From the NCBI GenBank assembly GCA_029563075.1, contig JAKQTN010000025.1:186001-250000 (forward strand): a stretch of DNA of 64,000 bases. Direction: 5' to 3'. Shown in pieces: positions 51,869 through 60,517 of this stretch. Below the pieces are notes generated by a model. That model saw only the letters and a program-made list of their open reading frames with translations. It had not been told where the DNA came from and did no database searches. Every line of letters begins with the position of its first letter. Position 1 is the first letter of the stretch. Origin of the DNA: Pseudomonadota bacterium (GTDB lineage Bacteria > Pseudomonadota > Gammaproteobacteria > Burkholderiales > Methylophilaceae). The translations under genes were made by a program, and so were the position numbers.

Positions 51869-52963
51869 ATGCACACCCCAATTGATGAGTCCGTCTCATC
51901 GCATTTAGCATCACTTAAACCGCTACACCCTAATCCGTTAGATCAATACTCACTAATGGGTCACCTAGCGGAGCTTGAAAAAAATACAGTTGAGCAAAAG
52001 TCTGTTTTAGGCAACCTGGCTCTCAGTGGTCAATCTACTGTTATTTTTTCATCTCCAAACAATGGCAAAACTTTAATCGTAACCCATCTGACAGTAGAAG
52101 GCATAGCCAGCGGAAGATTAGACGCATCCAAAATTTATTATCTAAATATGGATGACACAGGTCAAGGCTTATTAGAAAAATGTCGTATAGCTGAAGAGTA
52201 TGGCTTCCATATGCTGGCTGATGGTCATAAAGGTTTTAAAACAGCTCTTTTTATCGACACCATTATTTATATGATTGAAAATGATTTGTGTCGTGACATC
52301 GTTATCATTTTAGATACGTTAAAAAAGTTTGTTGATGTAATGAGTAAAGATAAAGCCAGCCGCTTCTCTAAAATCATGAGGGTTTTTGTCTTAAAAGGCG
52401 GCACCTTAATTTCATTAGCGCATACCAATAAAAAACCAGACAGTAATGGTAAACCTGTTTATGGCGGTACCTCCGACATTCTTGATGACTGCGATTGTGC
52501 TTATACCCTTGCTAGAGTGAATACTGATAAAGAAAGCACGCAAAAAGTCGTTGAGTTTGAAAACATCAAGCGCCGAGGCAATGTTGCACAAACTGCGGCT
52601 TACACCTATTCGCTGGAAAGCAATATTGATTATAACCAGCTTCTTCTCTCTGTCACTGCACTAGACCCTAATCAACTTAAACCGCTTAAACAGGCTGAAG
52701 CCATTAAAGCTGATGCCGAGCTTATTAAAATCGTCAAAGTATGTTTGCTTGAAGATATTAATACCAAAATGCGGCTTGCCGATGCGGTTGCACTAGAAGC
52801 TGGCATTAGTAAACGCTCTGCGCTAGCTGTGATTGAAAAATACACGGGCGAAGACCCTACCGCACATCAATGGTCGTTCGTGGTAGGTGCACGTGGTGCC
52901 AAGATGTACGAGATTCTAAAGGGCGCCTCAAATACGCCAATCGCCCACGATCCACGGTATTAG
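51869..52963 (+). CDS. RecA-like/RepA-type AAA ATPase
   Basis: The 364-residue protein has a Walker A SSPNNGKT (61-68, first Gly replaced by Ser), a Walker B-like DIVIILDT near 142-149, and a later SLAHTNKKPD motif, the pattern of RecA-fold hexameric helicases of plasmid RepA or DnaB-related type. After about residue 275 follows a winged-helix-like tail (RLADAVALEAGISKRSALAV). GGAG precedes the ATG. It likely helps the element replicate or be maintained; substrate is inferred. Confidence 0.7.
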   Translation: MHTPIDESVSSHLASLKPLHPNPLDQYSLMGHLAELEKNTVEQKSVLGNLALSGQSTVIFSSPNNGKTLIVTHLTVEGIASGRLDASKIYYLNMDDTGQGLLEKCRIAEEYGFHMLADGHKGFKTALFIDTIIYMIENDLCRDIVIILDTLKKFVDVMSKDKASRFSKIMRVFVLKGGTLISLAHTNKKPDSNGKPVYGGTSDILDDCDCAYTLARVNTDKESTQKVVEFENIKRRGNVAQTAAYTYSLESNIDYNQLLLSVTALDPNQLKPLKQAEAIKADAELIKIVKVCLLEDINTKMRLADAVALEAGISKRSALAVIEKYTGEDPTAHQWSFVVGARGAKMYEILKGASNTPIAHDPRY

Positions 52964-53059
52964 GTCGCAGGTTTCAGAAATTCTAGGTTCGCAGGTTTTC
53001 GCGGTTTTCATACTGGCACCTGCCGAACAAAAACTGATTTTTATTAAGGAATAATTATT

Positions 53060-53359
53060 ATGCAAGTACAAGAAATTTATATCGTAGTAAAAGGCCACTC
53101 CATTAAGAAAAGCCTAGCTGATACTGTGCAGGCGAGAATACTGGCAAGAGTAAAAGTCTTAAGCGATTACCCTGCTTACAAATTAGAAAAATTATGTGGC
53201 TACGACTTCTGGGAAAGCTTACCGAAAGAAGAGCATACCCATGCTGGCATTTTTGTATCTCACCAAGTTGAAATGGGAGATTTGCCATTACGCCATGTGC
53301 TCAGAAAACACGAATACCCAAAATATTATCGTATTGATTTAAATCTATTCAAACATTAA
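53060..53359 (+). CDS. Unrecognised small protein upstream of the integrase
   Basis: The 99-residue basic protein (MQVQEIYIVVKGHSIKKSLA start) ends 13 bases before the integrase ATG, so the two are probably co-transcribed. A short alpha/beta protein in this position may be an excisionase-like or control factor, but no helix-turn-helix is evident. Function is unknown. Confidence 0.55.
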   Translation: MQVQEIYIVVKGHSIKKSLADTVQARILARVKVLSDYPAYKLEKLCGYDFWESLPKEEHTHAGIFVSHQVEMGDLPLRHVLRKHEYPKYYRIDLNLFKH

Positions 53360-53372
53360 GAAAGGTTTTTAT

Positions 53373-54578
53373 ATGTCTATCCATAAATTGACTCAAGAAT
53401 TTATCGACCACAAATTGCAATGTCCTGATGGCAAGTTGCGCGAAGAAATTGTTTCAGATGACCGCTCAGGTCTGTATGTAGAAGTCCGCAGTGCAAGCAA
53501 AGGCAGAGGTAGTTTTTATTTGAGATATCGTGATGTAAACGGCAAAACATGCCATCAAAAAATTGGTTTAACTACTGAGATGTCGCTTCAAGAAGCTAAG
53601 TTAGCCGTGAAAAAGCTTAAGGCGGAAATTGATTTGGGTGCCGACCCTCGTGCTGAAGAAAAAGCGCGTTTGGCAGTCATTACATTTGACGAGTTTTTCA
53701 AAGAGCACTATTTGCCATTTGTTATACCAAGAAAGCGTAGTTGGAAGCGTGATGAAGAGCTTTACCGTTTACGCATCTCAGCTAAGTTTGGCAGCAATCG
53801 CTTAAACCAAGTGACACGCCAACAAATTCAAAGCTTTCTTAGTTCATTGATTACAGAAGGCTTTTTGAAACCAGCCTCAATAAATCATCATCTCAAACTT
53901 ATACGCCGCATGTTGAACTTGGCGATTGAATGGGAGATGCTGGAAAAGAATGTAGCGAGCGGCATTAAGATGCTTTTCGAAGACAATATGACAACTGAGT
54001 ATATGGATGATGAAGAGTTAGCTAGATTATTAAAAGTGCTTAAAACTGACTCTCGTCGTTCAGTCTGCAATATAGCGCTCTTCTTATTGGCTACTGGTGC
54101 AAGATTAAATGAGGCGCTTTCAGCTAAATGGGATCAAATTGATTTAGATAAGCGCATTTGGTTAATACCTGCAAGCAACACAAAATCACGCCGTTCTAGA
54201 CCATGTCCGATCAGTCAGCATGCCTTAGATGTTTTGAACCAGTTGGATACGCAAGGTAATTATGAGCATCTTTTTATTAATAAAAGAACTAAGTTACCTT
54301 ATGTGAATATTGCTAAAGTATGGGGGAGATTGAGAGTTAAGGCAGGGCTTCCTAAATTAAAGTTGCATAGTCTGAGGCACCAATTTGCCAGTCTTCATGT
54401 CTCGTCTGGGGCTTCTTTATTCATCGTGCAACAGCTGTTGGGACATGCGAATCCTATTACGTCAATGAGGTACAGTCACCTCTCCATCAAGGCTTTACAG
54501 GAGGCTTCATTAGGTGCGTCTGCAATTATCACTGGTGCAATGCCAGCAGAGTCGGAAGGTGTAAGTCGGGCAGCTTAA
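53373..54578 (+). CDS. Tyrosine-type site-specific integrase of the island
   Basis: The 401-residue integrase has an N-terminal arm-binding domain (about 15-95), a core-binding SAM-like domain (about 105-200) and the catalytic domain with R244 (TGARLNEAL), a Lys near 271, H332-x-x-R335 (HSLRHQFAS), H358 (LLGHANP) and the nucleophile Y367 (MRYSHLS). This complete set indicates an active enzyme. It is transcribed toward the right attachment repeat (54976-55022) about 400 bp away, and it most likely recombines the tRNA-Asn repeat. Confidence 0.93.
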   Translation: MSIHKLTQEFIDHKLQCPDGKLREEIVSDDRSGLYVEVRSASKGRGSFYLRYRDVNGKTCHQKIGLTTEMSLQEAKLAVKKLKAEIDLGADPRAEEKARLAVITFDEFFKEHYLPFVIPRKRSWKRDEELYRLRISAKFGSNRLNQVTRQQIQSFLSSLITEGFLKPASINHHLKLIRRMLNLAIEWEMLEKNVASGIKMLFEDNMTTEYMDDEELARLLKVLKTDSRRSVCNIALFLLATGARLNEALSAKWDQIDLDKRIWLIPASNTKSRRSRPCPISQHALDVLNQLDTQGNYEHLFINKRTKLPYVNIAKVWGRLRVKAGLPKLKLHSLRHQFASLHVSSGASLFIVQQLLGHANPITSMRYSHLSIKALQEASLGASAIITGAMPAESEGVSRAA

Positions 54579-54975
54579 AATTGAAAACGGTCGGGCTTGG
54601 TGGTGAAAAACTGCCTCGCCCTGCTCCGCCATGTAGCCTGTATCCAACGAATTGCGAGGGGGTATGGTTAGGGTATCGCCCCACTTTTATTTTGCAGGAT
54701 TATCTCGCTTTAGCGTTGATCTTTTTTATTGACTGATTTATGCACTACCGCGAAATACTGACTGAGTGAAAGTTTGCAAAAATATTATTCTGTAGTTTTC
54801 GGTTCAAAAGTTTGCTAAGTGATTGATTTACATGAAGGCAAAAACATCTGACTACTCAAAACCAAAACTTTTAGTTCAGCATTCGGTTCAGTAGTGCGTA
54901 TGTGAAGGTTCCAACTGCTGAAAAACTCGTTATAAATCTTTAACTTTTATCCATACAAATCAATGATTTATCTGT
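54579..54975. other. Non-coding region between integrase and right attachment site
   Basis: No gene is visible. It holds two direct copies of AAAGTTTGC (54769-54777, 54807-54815) and two of TTCGGTTCA (54798-54806, 54882-54890), which fit arm-type integrase or excisionase binding sites next to the crossover repeat. Confidence 0.4.
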
Positions 54976-55022
54976 ACTGTTAATCCGTGTGTCCCTGGTT
55001 CGAGCCCAGGTCGAGGAGCCAA
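54976..55022 (+). repeat. attR: right 47-bp direct repeat of tRNA-Asn 3' half
   Basis: Identical to 42202-42248. It marks the right end of the island. The last 13 codons plus stop of the serine recombinase (54980-55021, minus strand) lie inside it, so the repeat is also coding sequence on the other strand. Confidence 0.9.
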
Positions 55023-56602
55023 TTCGATACAAAAGTGGGCACTCTTAAGTCAGTGCCCTTTTTTGTGTCCATAATTGCACCAGCAAGAGCCGCATAACTA
55101 CCTGTTATCTCAGCTTCCTTGCCATCTACCCTAATCTCTTTTACCAGCACTTTTAAATAGTCTTTGCCAAATTTAGAATCTCGGTCTAACAGTTTAGATC
55201 TAAGCACTTTTGAGAAGGCATTGATATTCTCAGGTTTTAGCAAATCACTAGGCATTTCTTGCTTACGTTTCAAGCCAGCGATTTCAAGCAATACATCTTG
55301 CCGTCTTGCTTGTAGTTTGTGCGAACGATGCTGCAAGGTGTCATCCATCGGCAAATAACCCTTCTCAACCGCTTCAAACAACCTTTCTGAGCTTTGCTTG
55401 AGTGTTTCCAGTTCTTTTTGCAGAGGTTTAAGTTTCGAGGACTGATCTTTTTGTGCGAGTTGCTGCCGTTTGCGCATTTCATGCATCATTGTGCGGACAC
55501 GATCGGGCGCAAAAACCCTGTCGGCCAGAGTGGTGAGCACCAGTTCATCCATCTTCTGCATTGGCAACGTTGGTGCAGTGCATAGGTCGTTGCCTTTCCC
55601 TATTCGCGTATTGCACTTGTAATATCGGTATTTACCGCCTTTGCCCGTCACCGTAGTTAAACCAGCACCACAACGACCGCATTTCAAAAGACCAGTGAGT
55701 AAAGTGGGAGAGTTGACTAATCTTGGCGGCACTTTTTCGGGAGCGCGCTCCGCACGGCGGATACGCGCATCCTCAAAAGTGGCCGCTTCGATAAAGGCAG
55801 GAATCTCGACTTTGATCCACTCGGATTGTGGCTTGAGTCGCTTGGCTTTGTTATCGGTTTTGTTGAAATAGTATTCGCCGATATAGGCGCGGTTATTCAG
55901 CACCTCATGCACCCTGCTTCGGTTCCACTGTTGCGCTCTTAATGGGATGTTTTTGGCATTCAAATAGGTGGCAATGTCTTTTGCACCCATCGAGCCTTTT
56001 TCATTGCCGTAGAGATACAAATCAAAGATGCGTTTAACGATGGCAGATTCAACAGGGTCAATTTCAAGGCGTCTTTTTTTCTTGCCCTTGCTGCCTATCA
56101 AATCGACTTCAACAGCGCGATAACCGTAAGGTGGTTTTGAACCGTTCATATAACCACGTCTTGCATTCTCTTTCATGGCGCGCAGGGTATGCTTGCCGTT
56201 CTCTTTGCTTTGGTACTCATCAAACAAGCTGAATATCTTGCTTGCCATCTCGCCAGCAGGATCATCACTGGTGATCTGAGTAATGGAGATCAGCTTACAA
56301 TTAGCGCGTTTTAGCCTGCGTTCATAATTTAGAAACTCGAACATATCCCGAAAGAAACGAGAGCGACTATGCACGATAATCGCTTCGTAAGGTTGGCTTT
56401 CACAAGTAGCATCGGCAATCATTTGTTGAAACACTGGACGCCGATCATCGGTAGCGGATGCACCAGCCTCGATATATTCCATTGCCACGACATAACCATT
56501 TGAAGCACACCAATCACGCATTTGATTGATCTGATCTGGAATGGATAAGTCTTTCTCGGCCTGCTTGACCGTGGAAACTCTCGCATATAGTGCAACCGCC
56601 AT
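54980..56602 (-). CDS. Large serine recombinase
   Basis: The 540-residue recombinase has the resolvase domain with the nucleophile S10 (MAVALYARVSTVKQAEKDLS), the recombinase domain (PPYGYRAVEVD...), a zinc ribbon (LKCGRCGAGLTTVTGKGGKY, CNTRIGKGNDLC) and a long coiled coil (about 370-440). AAGGAG lies upstream of the ATG. The last 13 residues (WLLDLGSNQGHTD) and the stop are encoded by the reverse complement of the tRNA-Asn 3' end. It is the candidate recombinase of a second element to its right. Confidence 0.9.
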   Translation of the reverse strand: MAVALYARVSTVKQAEKDLSIPDQINQMRDWCASNGYVVAMEYIEAGASATDDRRPVFQQMIADATCESQPYEAIIVHSRSRFFRDMFEFLNYERRLKRANCKLISITQITSDDPAGEMASKIFSLFDEYQSKENGKHTLRAMKENARRGYMNGSKPPYGYRAVEVDLIGSKGKKKRRLEIDPVESAIVKRIFDLYLYGNEKGSMGAKDIATYLNAKNIPLRAQQWNRSRVHEVLNNRAYIGEYYFNKTDNKAKRLKPQSEWIKVEIPAFIEAATFEDARIRRAERAPEKVPPRLVNSPTLLTGLLKCGRCGAGLTTVTGKGGKYRYYKCNTRIGKGNDLCTAPTLPMQKMDELVLTTLADRVFAPDRVRTMMHEMRKRQQLAQKDQSSKLKPLQKELETLKQSSERLFEAVEKGYLPMDDTLQHRSHKLQARRQDVLLEIAGLKRKQEMPSDLLKPENINAFSKVLRSKLLDRDSKFGKDYLKVLVKEIRVDGKEAEITGSYAALAGAIMDTKKGTDLRVPTFVSNWLLDLGSNQGHTD

Positions 56603-56607
56603 AATGC

Positions 56608-56757
56608 TTACTCCTTGTCTTGATCTAAATGTTGCAACATCTCAACCAAGAATTCAGTTAGAAATATACTGATTACTTTTAATTCTGCTTCGGAAACAAT
56701 CGCTGCATTCTCAGGGCGATGGGCTTCGATTGATACTTCGATAATTTGCTTGTTCAA
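56608..56757 (-). CDS. Small protein upstream of the serine recombinase (49 residues)
   Basis: A TTG-started frame encodes M-NKQIIEVSIEAHRPENAAI and ends FLVEMLQHLDQDKE, five bases before the recombinase ATG and overlapping its ribosome binding site. The acidic helical peptide looks like a recombination directionality or control protein, but I cannot support a function. An overlapping ATG at 56768 gives only 16 codons. Confidence 0.45.
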   Translation of the reverse strand: MNKQIIEVSIEAHRPENAAIVSEAELKVISIFLTEFLVEMLQHLDQDKE

Positions 56758-56786
56758 TCATGATGGCACCCCCTTTCGTGCATAAG

Positions 56787-56999
56787 CTATTCCCGCCCAT
56801 TCCCATCCATACCATGTTGCTTTTCCAATAACTGCTTTAATTCTCTTTCAAACCCACGTTCTCCCATTTCATCAAGATAAAGCTTTTTAAAGGCTTGGAA
56901 CTGATGCTCAGGAAGTGAAGATTGCGCAATGGTTAATACACGGCTTTTACGTGCATTCAGCAAGTCTTTAATCACATGAAATTGATTTAAGCCTACCAT
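56787..56999 (-). CDS. Small protein downstream of the replication initiator
   Basis: The 70-residue, mostly helical protein (MVGLNQFHVIKDLLNARKSR start) overlaps the initiator stop codon by a few bases. No family is recognised; it may control copy number or recombination. Confidence 0.5.
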   Translation of the reverse strand: MVGLNQFHVIKDLLNARKSRVLTIAQSSLPEHQFQAFKKLYLDEMGERGFERELKQLLEKQHGMDGNGRE

Positions 57000-58066
57000 T
57001 CGCCCAAACTCATTTCTTTAGCACGGCGATTCACATCTTGCTGCCATGTTAAAGGATCATGGATCTCAGTGATGATGTTTTGTAAATGCGTGAAGGCTTC
57101 ATCCATATAGGACTTTTCTGCTCCTGTATAGAGCGCATCAATCGCGGCAACTCTTTTAACATAGCCATACACACTAATCCCAATGTAAGTCAGCCGTTCA
57201 TCAAGCAAATCGAGCTTATTCAAATCTCTTACCACGCCTAGCCCCTCCATTTGATTCACTCTTTCAATCAAATCCAGCCAAAGCGGATGCAGAGGCCAGC
57301 GAGATTTATTGCTATCGTTAGTTTTAATTCTTAATGTGGTATGCTCATTCACAAGCAAACGCAGCAAGTCACCCTGCCTTTCGTTCAGATCAGTAAAAGA
57401 TGCAATACCAAGTTTTCGAAGCTGGTCTTTTCTGACTTGCCATTCCACACGCCAAACGTCTTTATCCATGCCCCACAATTTAAAAAACCATGTCTTTTGG
57501 CTTTTCTCAATAATCTCATCCACTTTGTTATAAATGCGCAACACAACATTATCTGTACCAAATTTTAAGGTTTGCAATATGCCGTCTTTACGGTACTGGC
57601 TGTCTTTAGTGGATTGAGAAAGAAAGTTGTTTTCATCAAAATCCAGTACGGGCAGATGATAATCAAAGGCGTAATCCACGCGAGACAAGCGTTCGGGTTG
57701 TGATTGCATCATGCCTACTGAGGCAGCCCAAGCTAGGAAACGCTCATGCAGTGCCAAAGCCCCGTAATGCCATAGTGCAATACTGCGATATTTAACAAAG
57801 AAATTTGGGCGATTGAACTCGCCAAACTGGATCATAAATGCATCGTTTTCAATCACGAATGGATAACCGCTAGAGGTGCCATGTGATGAAATCAGAAATT
57901 CCTCAGAACCTAACTGTATTGGTTTAGGTTTAGTGGTTTTAGCGCGAATCATTGATTCTTTTTGAGCAGCCAGTTCAATAAAGTCGAGCTTAAAATCATC
58001 GGTAGGAATCAGGTAATATGCGCATTCGATGGTGTCAAAACCTGAGATTAAGAATTGGAATGACAT
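56993..58066 (-). CDS. Replication initiator protein, Rep_trans-like
   Basis: The 357-residue protein has the pattern of the Rep_trans/replication initiation factor family used by rolling-circle plasmids and filamentous-phage-like elements: ERLSRVDYAFDYHL around 125, LRIYNKVDEIIEKSQKTWF around 180 containing the Tyr-Asn-Lys motif, and WRVEWQVRKDQLRKLGI around 208. A nicking Tyr is likely Y183. It is co-transcribed with the 106-residue protein upstream. Confidence 0.7.
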   Translation of the reverse strand: MSFQFLISGFDTIECAYYLIPTDDFKLDFIELAAQKESMIRAKTTKPKPIQLGSEEFLISSHGTSSGYPFVIENDAFMIQFGEFNRPNFFVKYRSIALWHYGALALHERFLAWAASVGMMQSQPERLSRVDYAFDYHLPVLDFDENNFLSQSTKDSQYRKDGILQTLKFGTDNVVLRIYNKVDEIIEKSQKTWFFKLWGMDKDVWRVEWQVRKDQLRKLGIASFTDLNERQGDLLRLLVNEHTTLRIKTNDSNKSRWPLHPLWLDLIERVNQMEGLGVVRDLNKLDLLDERLTYIGISVYGYVKRVAAIDALYTGAEKSYMDEAFTHLQNIITEIHDPLTWQQDVNRRAKEMSLGEW

Positions 58067-58070
58067 TTAA

Positions 58071-58391
58071 TTATTTCTTTTGCTTACCAATTTTTTGATG
58101 AATCTGTGAATTTGCTTTATCCACTTGTTCTTGCGTAACTGTATGCATTTGTTGACGTATATCATCAGGTAAATGATCATATAAAGCATCAACTCCTACT
58201 TCAATCACCTGATTAATCATTGCAGAAACACTGCAATTAGCCATCTTTGCCATATTTTCAATTAGCATGAATTGATGAATTGGGAATCGATGACTTCTTT
58301 GAACAGTTGCAGAAACGCTTTCTGTACTTGCATTGCCTGAAAGTATATTTGCTAAATGTTCAGCTTTTGATGGTTCATTTCGATTTTTCAT
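58071..58391 (-). CDS. Small basic protein of the Rep module
   Basis: The 106-residue protein opens with a charged segment, then HRFPIHQFMLIENMAKMANC and VSAMINQVIEVGVDALYDHL, which looks like a ribbon-helix-helix or short DNA-binding regulator, and ends with a Lys-rich tail. It is 4 bp upstream of the initiator and probably controls it. Confidence 0.55.
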   Translation of the reverse strand: MKNRNEPSKAEHLANILSGNASTESVSATVQRSHRFPIHQFMLIENMAKMANCSVSAMINQVIEVGVDALYDHLPDDIRQQMHTVTQEQVDKANSQIHQKIGKQKK

Positions 58392-58574
58392 GGTGCAAAA
58401 TCCTATTGGGTTTTAAATGTAATTCATATTGGGTTACAAATTTAATCCCAATTGTGGAATGTGTCAATAGGTAATTTTGACTAGCTTTTTTGTTTGGGTT
58501 TATTAAGCTATGATGTGTTTATGTATTTATAGCCCCCCGTGTTACATGAGCGGGAAGTTAAATTCAGATGAATC

Positions 58575-60011
58575 ATGAAAGTAGCTATGTCCAATGAACA
58601 CGAAGTTCCTTTAACTTCTGAAGAGTTAATGGAATCATTACAAGATCAAATATCTAATTTAATTGATTTTTGTAAAGACTATGACTTAGGAAAAAAAATA
58701 AGGGCAAAGCCCATCTCATCGATCCTTCGCAATTTATTACACAATCCCGCAAGAAAGCAAGGCGGTATTGCTTTGCTTACTCAACTATCAATGCTTGAAG
58801 TAGACTGGTTTGACTTTTCACATCCAGTTCCAGTAATGCAAGCAATAGATACCTGCACCCTAGTCAACTGGGCAATTTATAACGGCAATATCTCTGTAGA
58901 ACCAAACACATATTTGGATTACATTCCGCGAGTTATGAAAATCATTGATTGGTGGAATGAGCCAGTAGCAAATAGTTTATTACATGGAACTTACTCAAGG
59001 AAAGAGCTGGTTTTAGGCATGGCTGATAAAGAAGGCTCTCATGTAGATCCAAGTTTGCATAAAAAATACATAGCACTACGTGAAGGAACATTTGTGTCCA
59101 ATATTACTGCAGTTGGTAGTAACGGCGACACACAAACCTTTAAGGATGTTCATAATGCATGCATCCGAGCAATTGCTCATGAAGCATTATTAACTTTACA
59201 AAAGAACTTCCCACAAGCTTTTATTCATCCCTATACATTCATCAACCCAAAGGAAAGTGCAAGAATATCGTGGGAAAATTCGATTGAAGAAAAATATGTA
59301 AAGGCACTGGATCTAGATCAAAATAATGTCGATTTGATGTCTGACTATGCCATATTCTTAACTGACATACGCAAAGATTATCTCACTGCAGCTAAAGTCT
59401 ATGATCTTGCACTAAAAGCCAATCCAATACATTTTAATTGCCTAAATAATTACGCAAATTTACTTAACGTATTTTTGAAAGATTTATTCACAGCGGAAGC
59501 CTTGTATATCCGTGCATTAGAAGTTAAGCCTAATGACGCAAATGCTCTGGGTAATTATGCTCTTCTCCTGTCAAAAATACCTGACAAGCATGATACTGCT
59601 GAAAATTATTTTAAACTTGCTTTGAAAATCGATCCTTTACATGAGAATAACTTGGGTAATTATGCTCTATTTTTAACAATAGTTCGTAGAGACCATGTTG
59701 CAGCTGAAATTTTTTATAAACGGGCTCTTGAGATTAATCCAAATCATTTGGTAAGTTTGGCTAACTACGCCAATATCCTTTCAGACAAAGGTGATTATGA
59801 TTCAGCTGAGCTATTATATAAACGTGTAACTGGAGCATATCCAAAACATGTAAACAGTTTAAACAACTATGCTGTTTTCTTAGAAAATATCAGAAAAAAT
59901 AATGATGAGGCTGAGAGTTTTTATAAACGTGCTATCGAAGTTAATCCAAATGATGTAAATAGTGTAAAAAATTATTCGAACTTTCTATCAAAAAAACGCA
60001 ATAAAAAATAA
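58575..60011 (+). CDS. TPR-repeat protein with unrecognised N-terminal domain
   Basis: The 478-residue cytoplasmic protein has a helical N-terminal domain (1 to about 230; PISSILRNLLHNPARKQGGI, CTLVNWAIYNGNISVEPNTYL) that I do not recognise, followed by about six TPR-like repeats (about 235-470) with the pattern YKRALEINPN..SLANYANIL. The start could also be ATG 58587. Codon use is AT-rich and neighbours are mobile, so it is probably accessory cargo. Similar TPR proteins act as sensors in defence systems, but nothing here proves that. Confidence 0.7.
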   Translation: MKVAMSNEHEVPLTSEELMESLQDQISNLIDFCKDYDLGKKIRAKPISSILRNLLHNPARKQGGIALLTQLSMLEVDWFDFSHPVPVMQAIDTCTLVNWAIYNGNISVEPNTYLDYIPRVMKIIDWWNEPVANSLLHGTYSRKELVLGMADKEGSHVDPSLHKKYIALREGTFVSNITAVGSNGDTQTFKDVHNACIRAIAHEALLTLQKNFPQAFIHPYTFINPKESARISWENSIEEKYVKALDLDQNNVDLMSDYAIFLTDIRKDYLTAAKVYDLALKANPIHFNCLNNYANLLNVFLKDLFTAEALYIRALEVKPNDANALGNYALLLSKIPDKHDTAENYFKLALKIDPLHENNLGNYALFLTIVRRDHVAAEIFYKRALEINPNHLVSLANYANILSDKGDYDSAELLYKRVTGAYPKHVNSLNNYAVFLENIRKNNDEAESFYKRAIEVNPNDVNSVKNYSNFLSKKRNKK

Positions 60012-60078
60012 ATTTTTATGTGATGAACAATTTGATAATCCAGTTCTCAGTTTTGTCTGTTTTGGTGAGCCAGATTTT

Positions 60079-60107
60079 AAAAGCCTTGCAGCGATGCAAG
60101 GCTTTTT
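60079..60107. terminator. Bidirectional terminator
   Basis: AAAAGCCTTGCA (60079-60090) and TGCAAGGCTTTT (60095-60106) form a 12-bp perfect stem with a GCGA loop, between the convergent TPR gene and the 78-residue protein gene. Confidence 0.85.
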
Positions 60108-60129
60108 CATTACATCGATTGTTTGCTAT

Positions 60130-60351
60130 TTAATCAAAATCATCAGAATCATGCGACACCAATTTTTCTGAAAACCCTGTTGCATCATACCCTGCGTCCT
60201 CTAGCTTTACTCTGTATTCACAAGATGGAAGATGGCCTTCCAGTTGGCCATTGATAATCGTTGTTTCCACCTTGCAATAGACACAGCGATACTTGTGCAT
60301 ATGCCCTTCGAAAGGTTCCTGAGGGTAATCAATGTAATAAGGTTTTTTCAT
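60130..60351 (-). CDS. Small Cys-containing protein (73 residues)
   Basis: From ATG 60351 (GGAGGA upstream) the acidic protein starts MKKPYYIDYPQEPFEGHMHK and has a CVYC pair and a later CEY Cys with HLP, giving a possible zinc site. The Asp-rich tail ends DSDDFD. Function is unknown. Confidence 0.6.
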   Translation of the reverse strand: MKKPYYIDYPQEPFEGHMHKYRCVYCKVETTIINGQLEGHLPSCEYRVKLEDAGYDATGFSEKLVSHDSDDFD

Positions 60352-60517
60352 TACTTTATCCTCCAATATAATTAAAAGCCCGTTAATTACTTTGCCGCTT
60401 TTATTGTTATATTATGCGCTAATGATTAATTTCGCATGCAATATCTATTTATGACCATCGCCTTGCATGGATGGCTCGCAATATAAACACACGACTGCTA
60501 TGACTGATTAACCGTAA

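Larger units (their letters stand above)
42202..55022 (+). mobile_element. Genomic island integrated in tRNA-Asn
   Basis: The 12.8-kb segment is bounded by a perfect 47-bp direct repeat of the tRNA-Asn 3' half, carries a tyrosine integrase (53373-54578) next to the right repeat, and is visibly more AT-rich with genes absent from the surrounding conserved neighbourhood. Cargo falls into a minus-strand defence-like operon (42387-47606) and a plus-strand group (48069-54578). No transfer or conjugation genes are seen, so it would need help to move. Confidence 0.85.
54980..58391 (-). mobile_element. Second mobile segment: serine recombinase and Rep module
   Basis: A compact minus-strand cluster (58391 down to 54980) encodes a small basic protein, a Rep_trans-type initiator, two small proteins and a large serine recombinase, the set expected for an integrated rolling-circle plasmid or satellite phage. 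The left end abuts the attachment repeat. No third copy of the repeat is found to the right, so that border is unknown and 58391 is only the last linked gene. Confidence 0.6.

Noticed and set aside
54976-55022. Second tRNA-Asn gene
   Set aside because: Only the 3' half is present; there is no 5' acceptor strand or D-arm, so it is an attachment repeat and not a tRNA.
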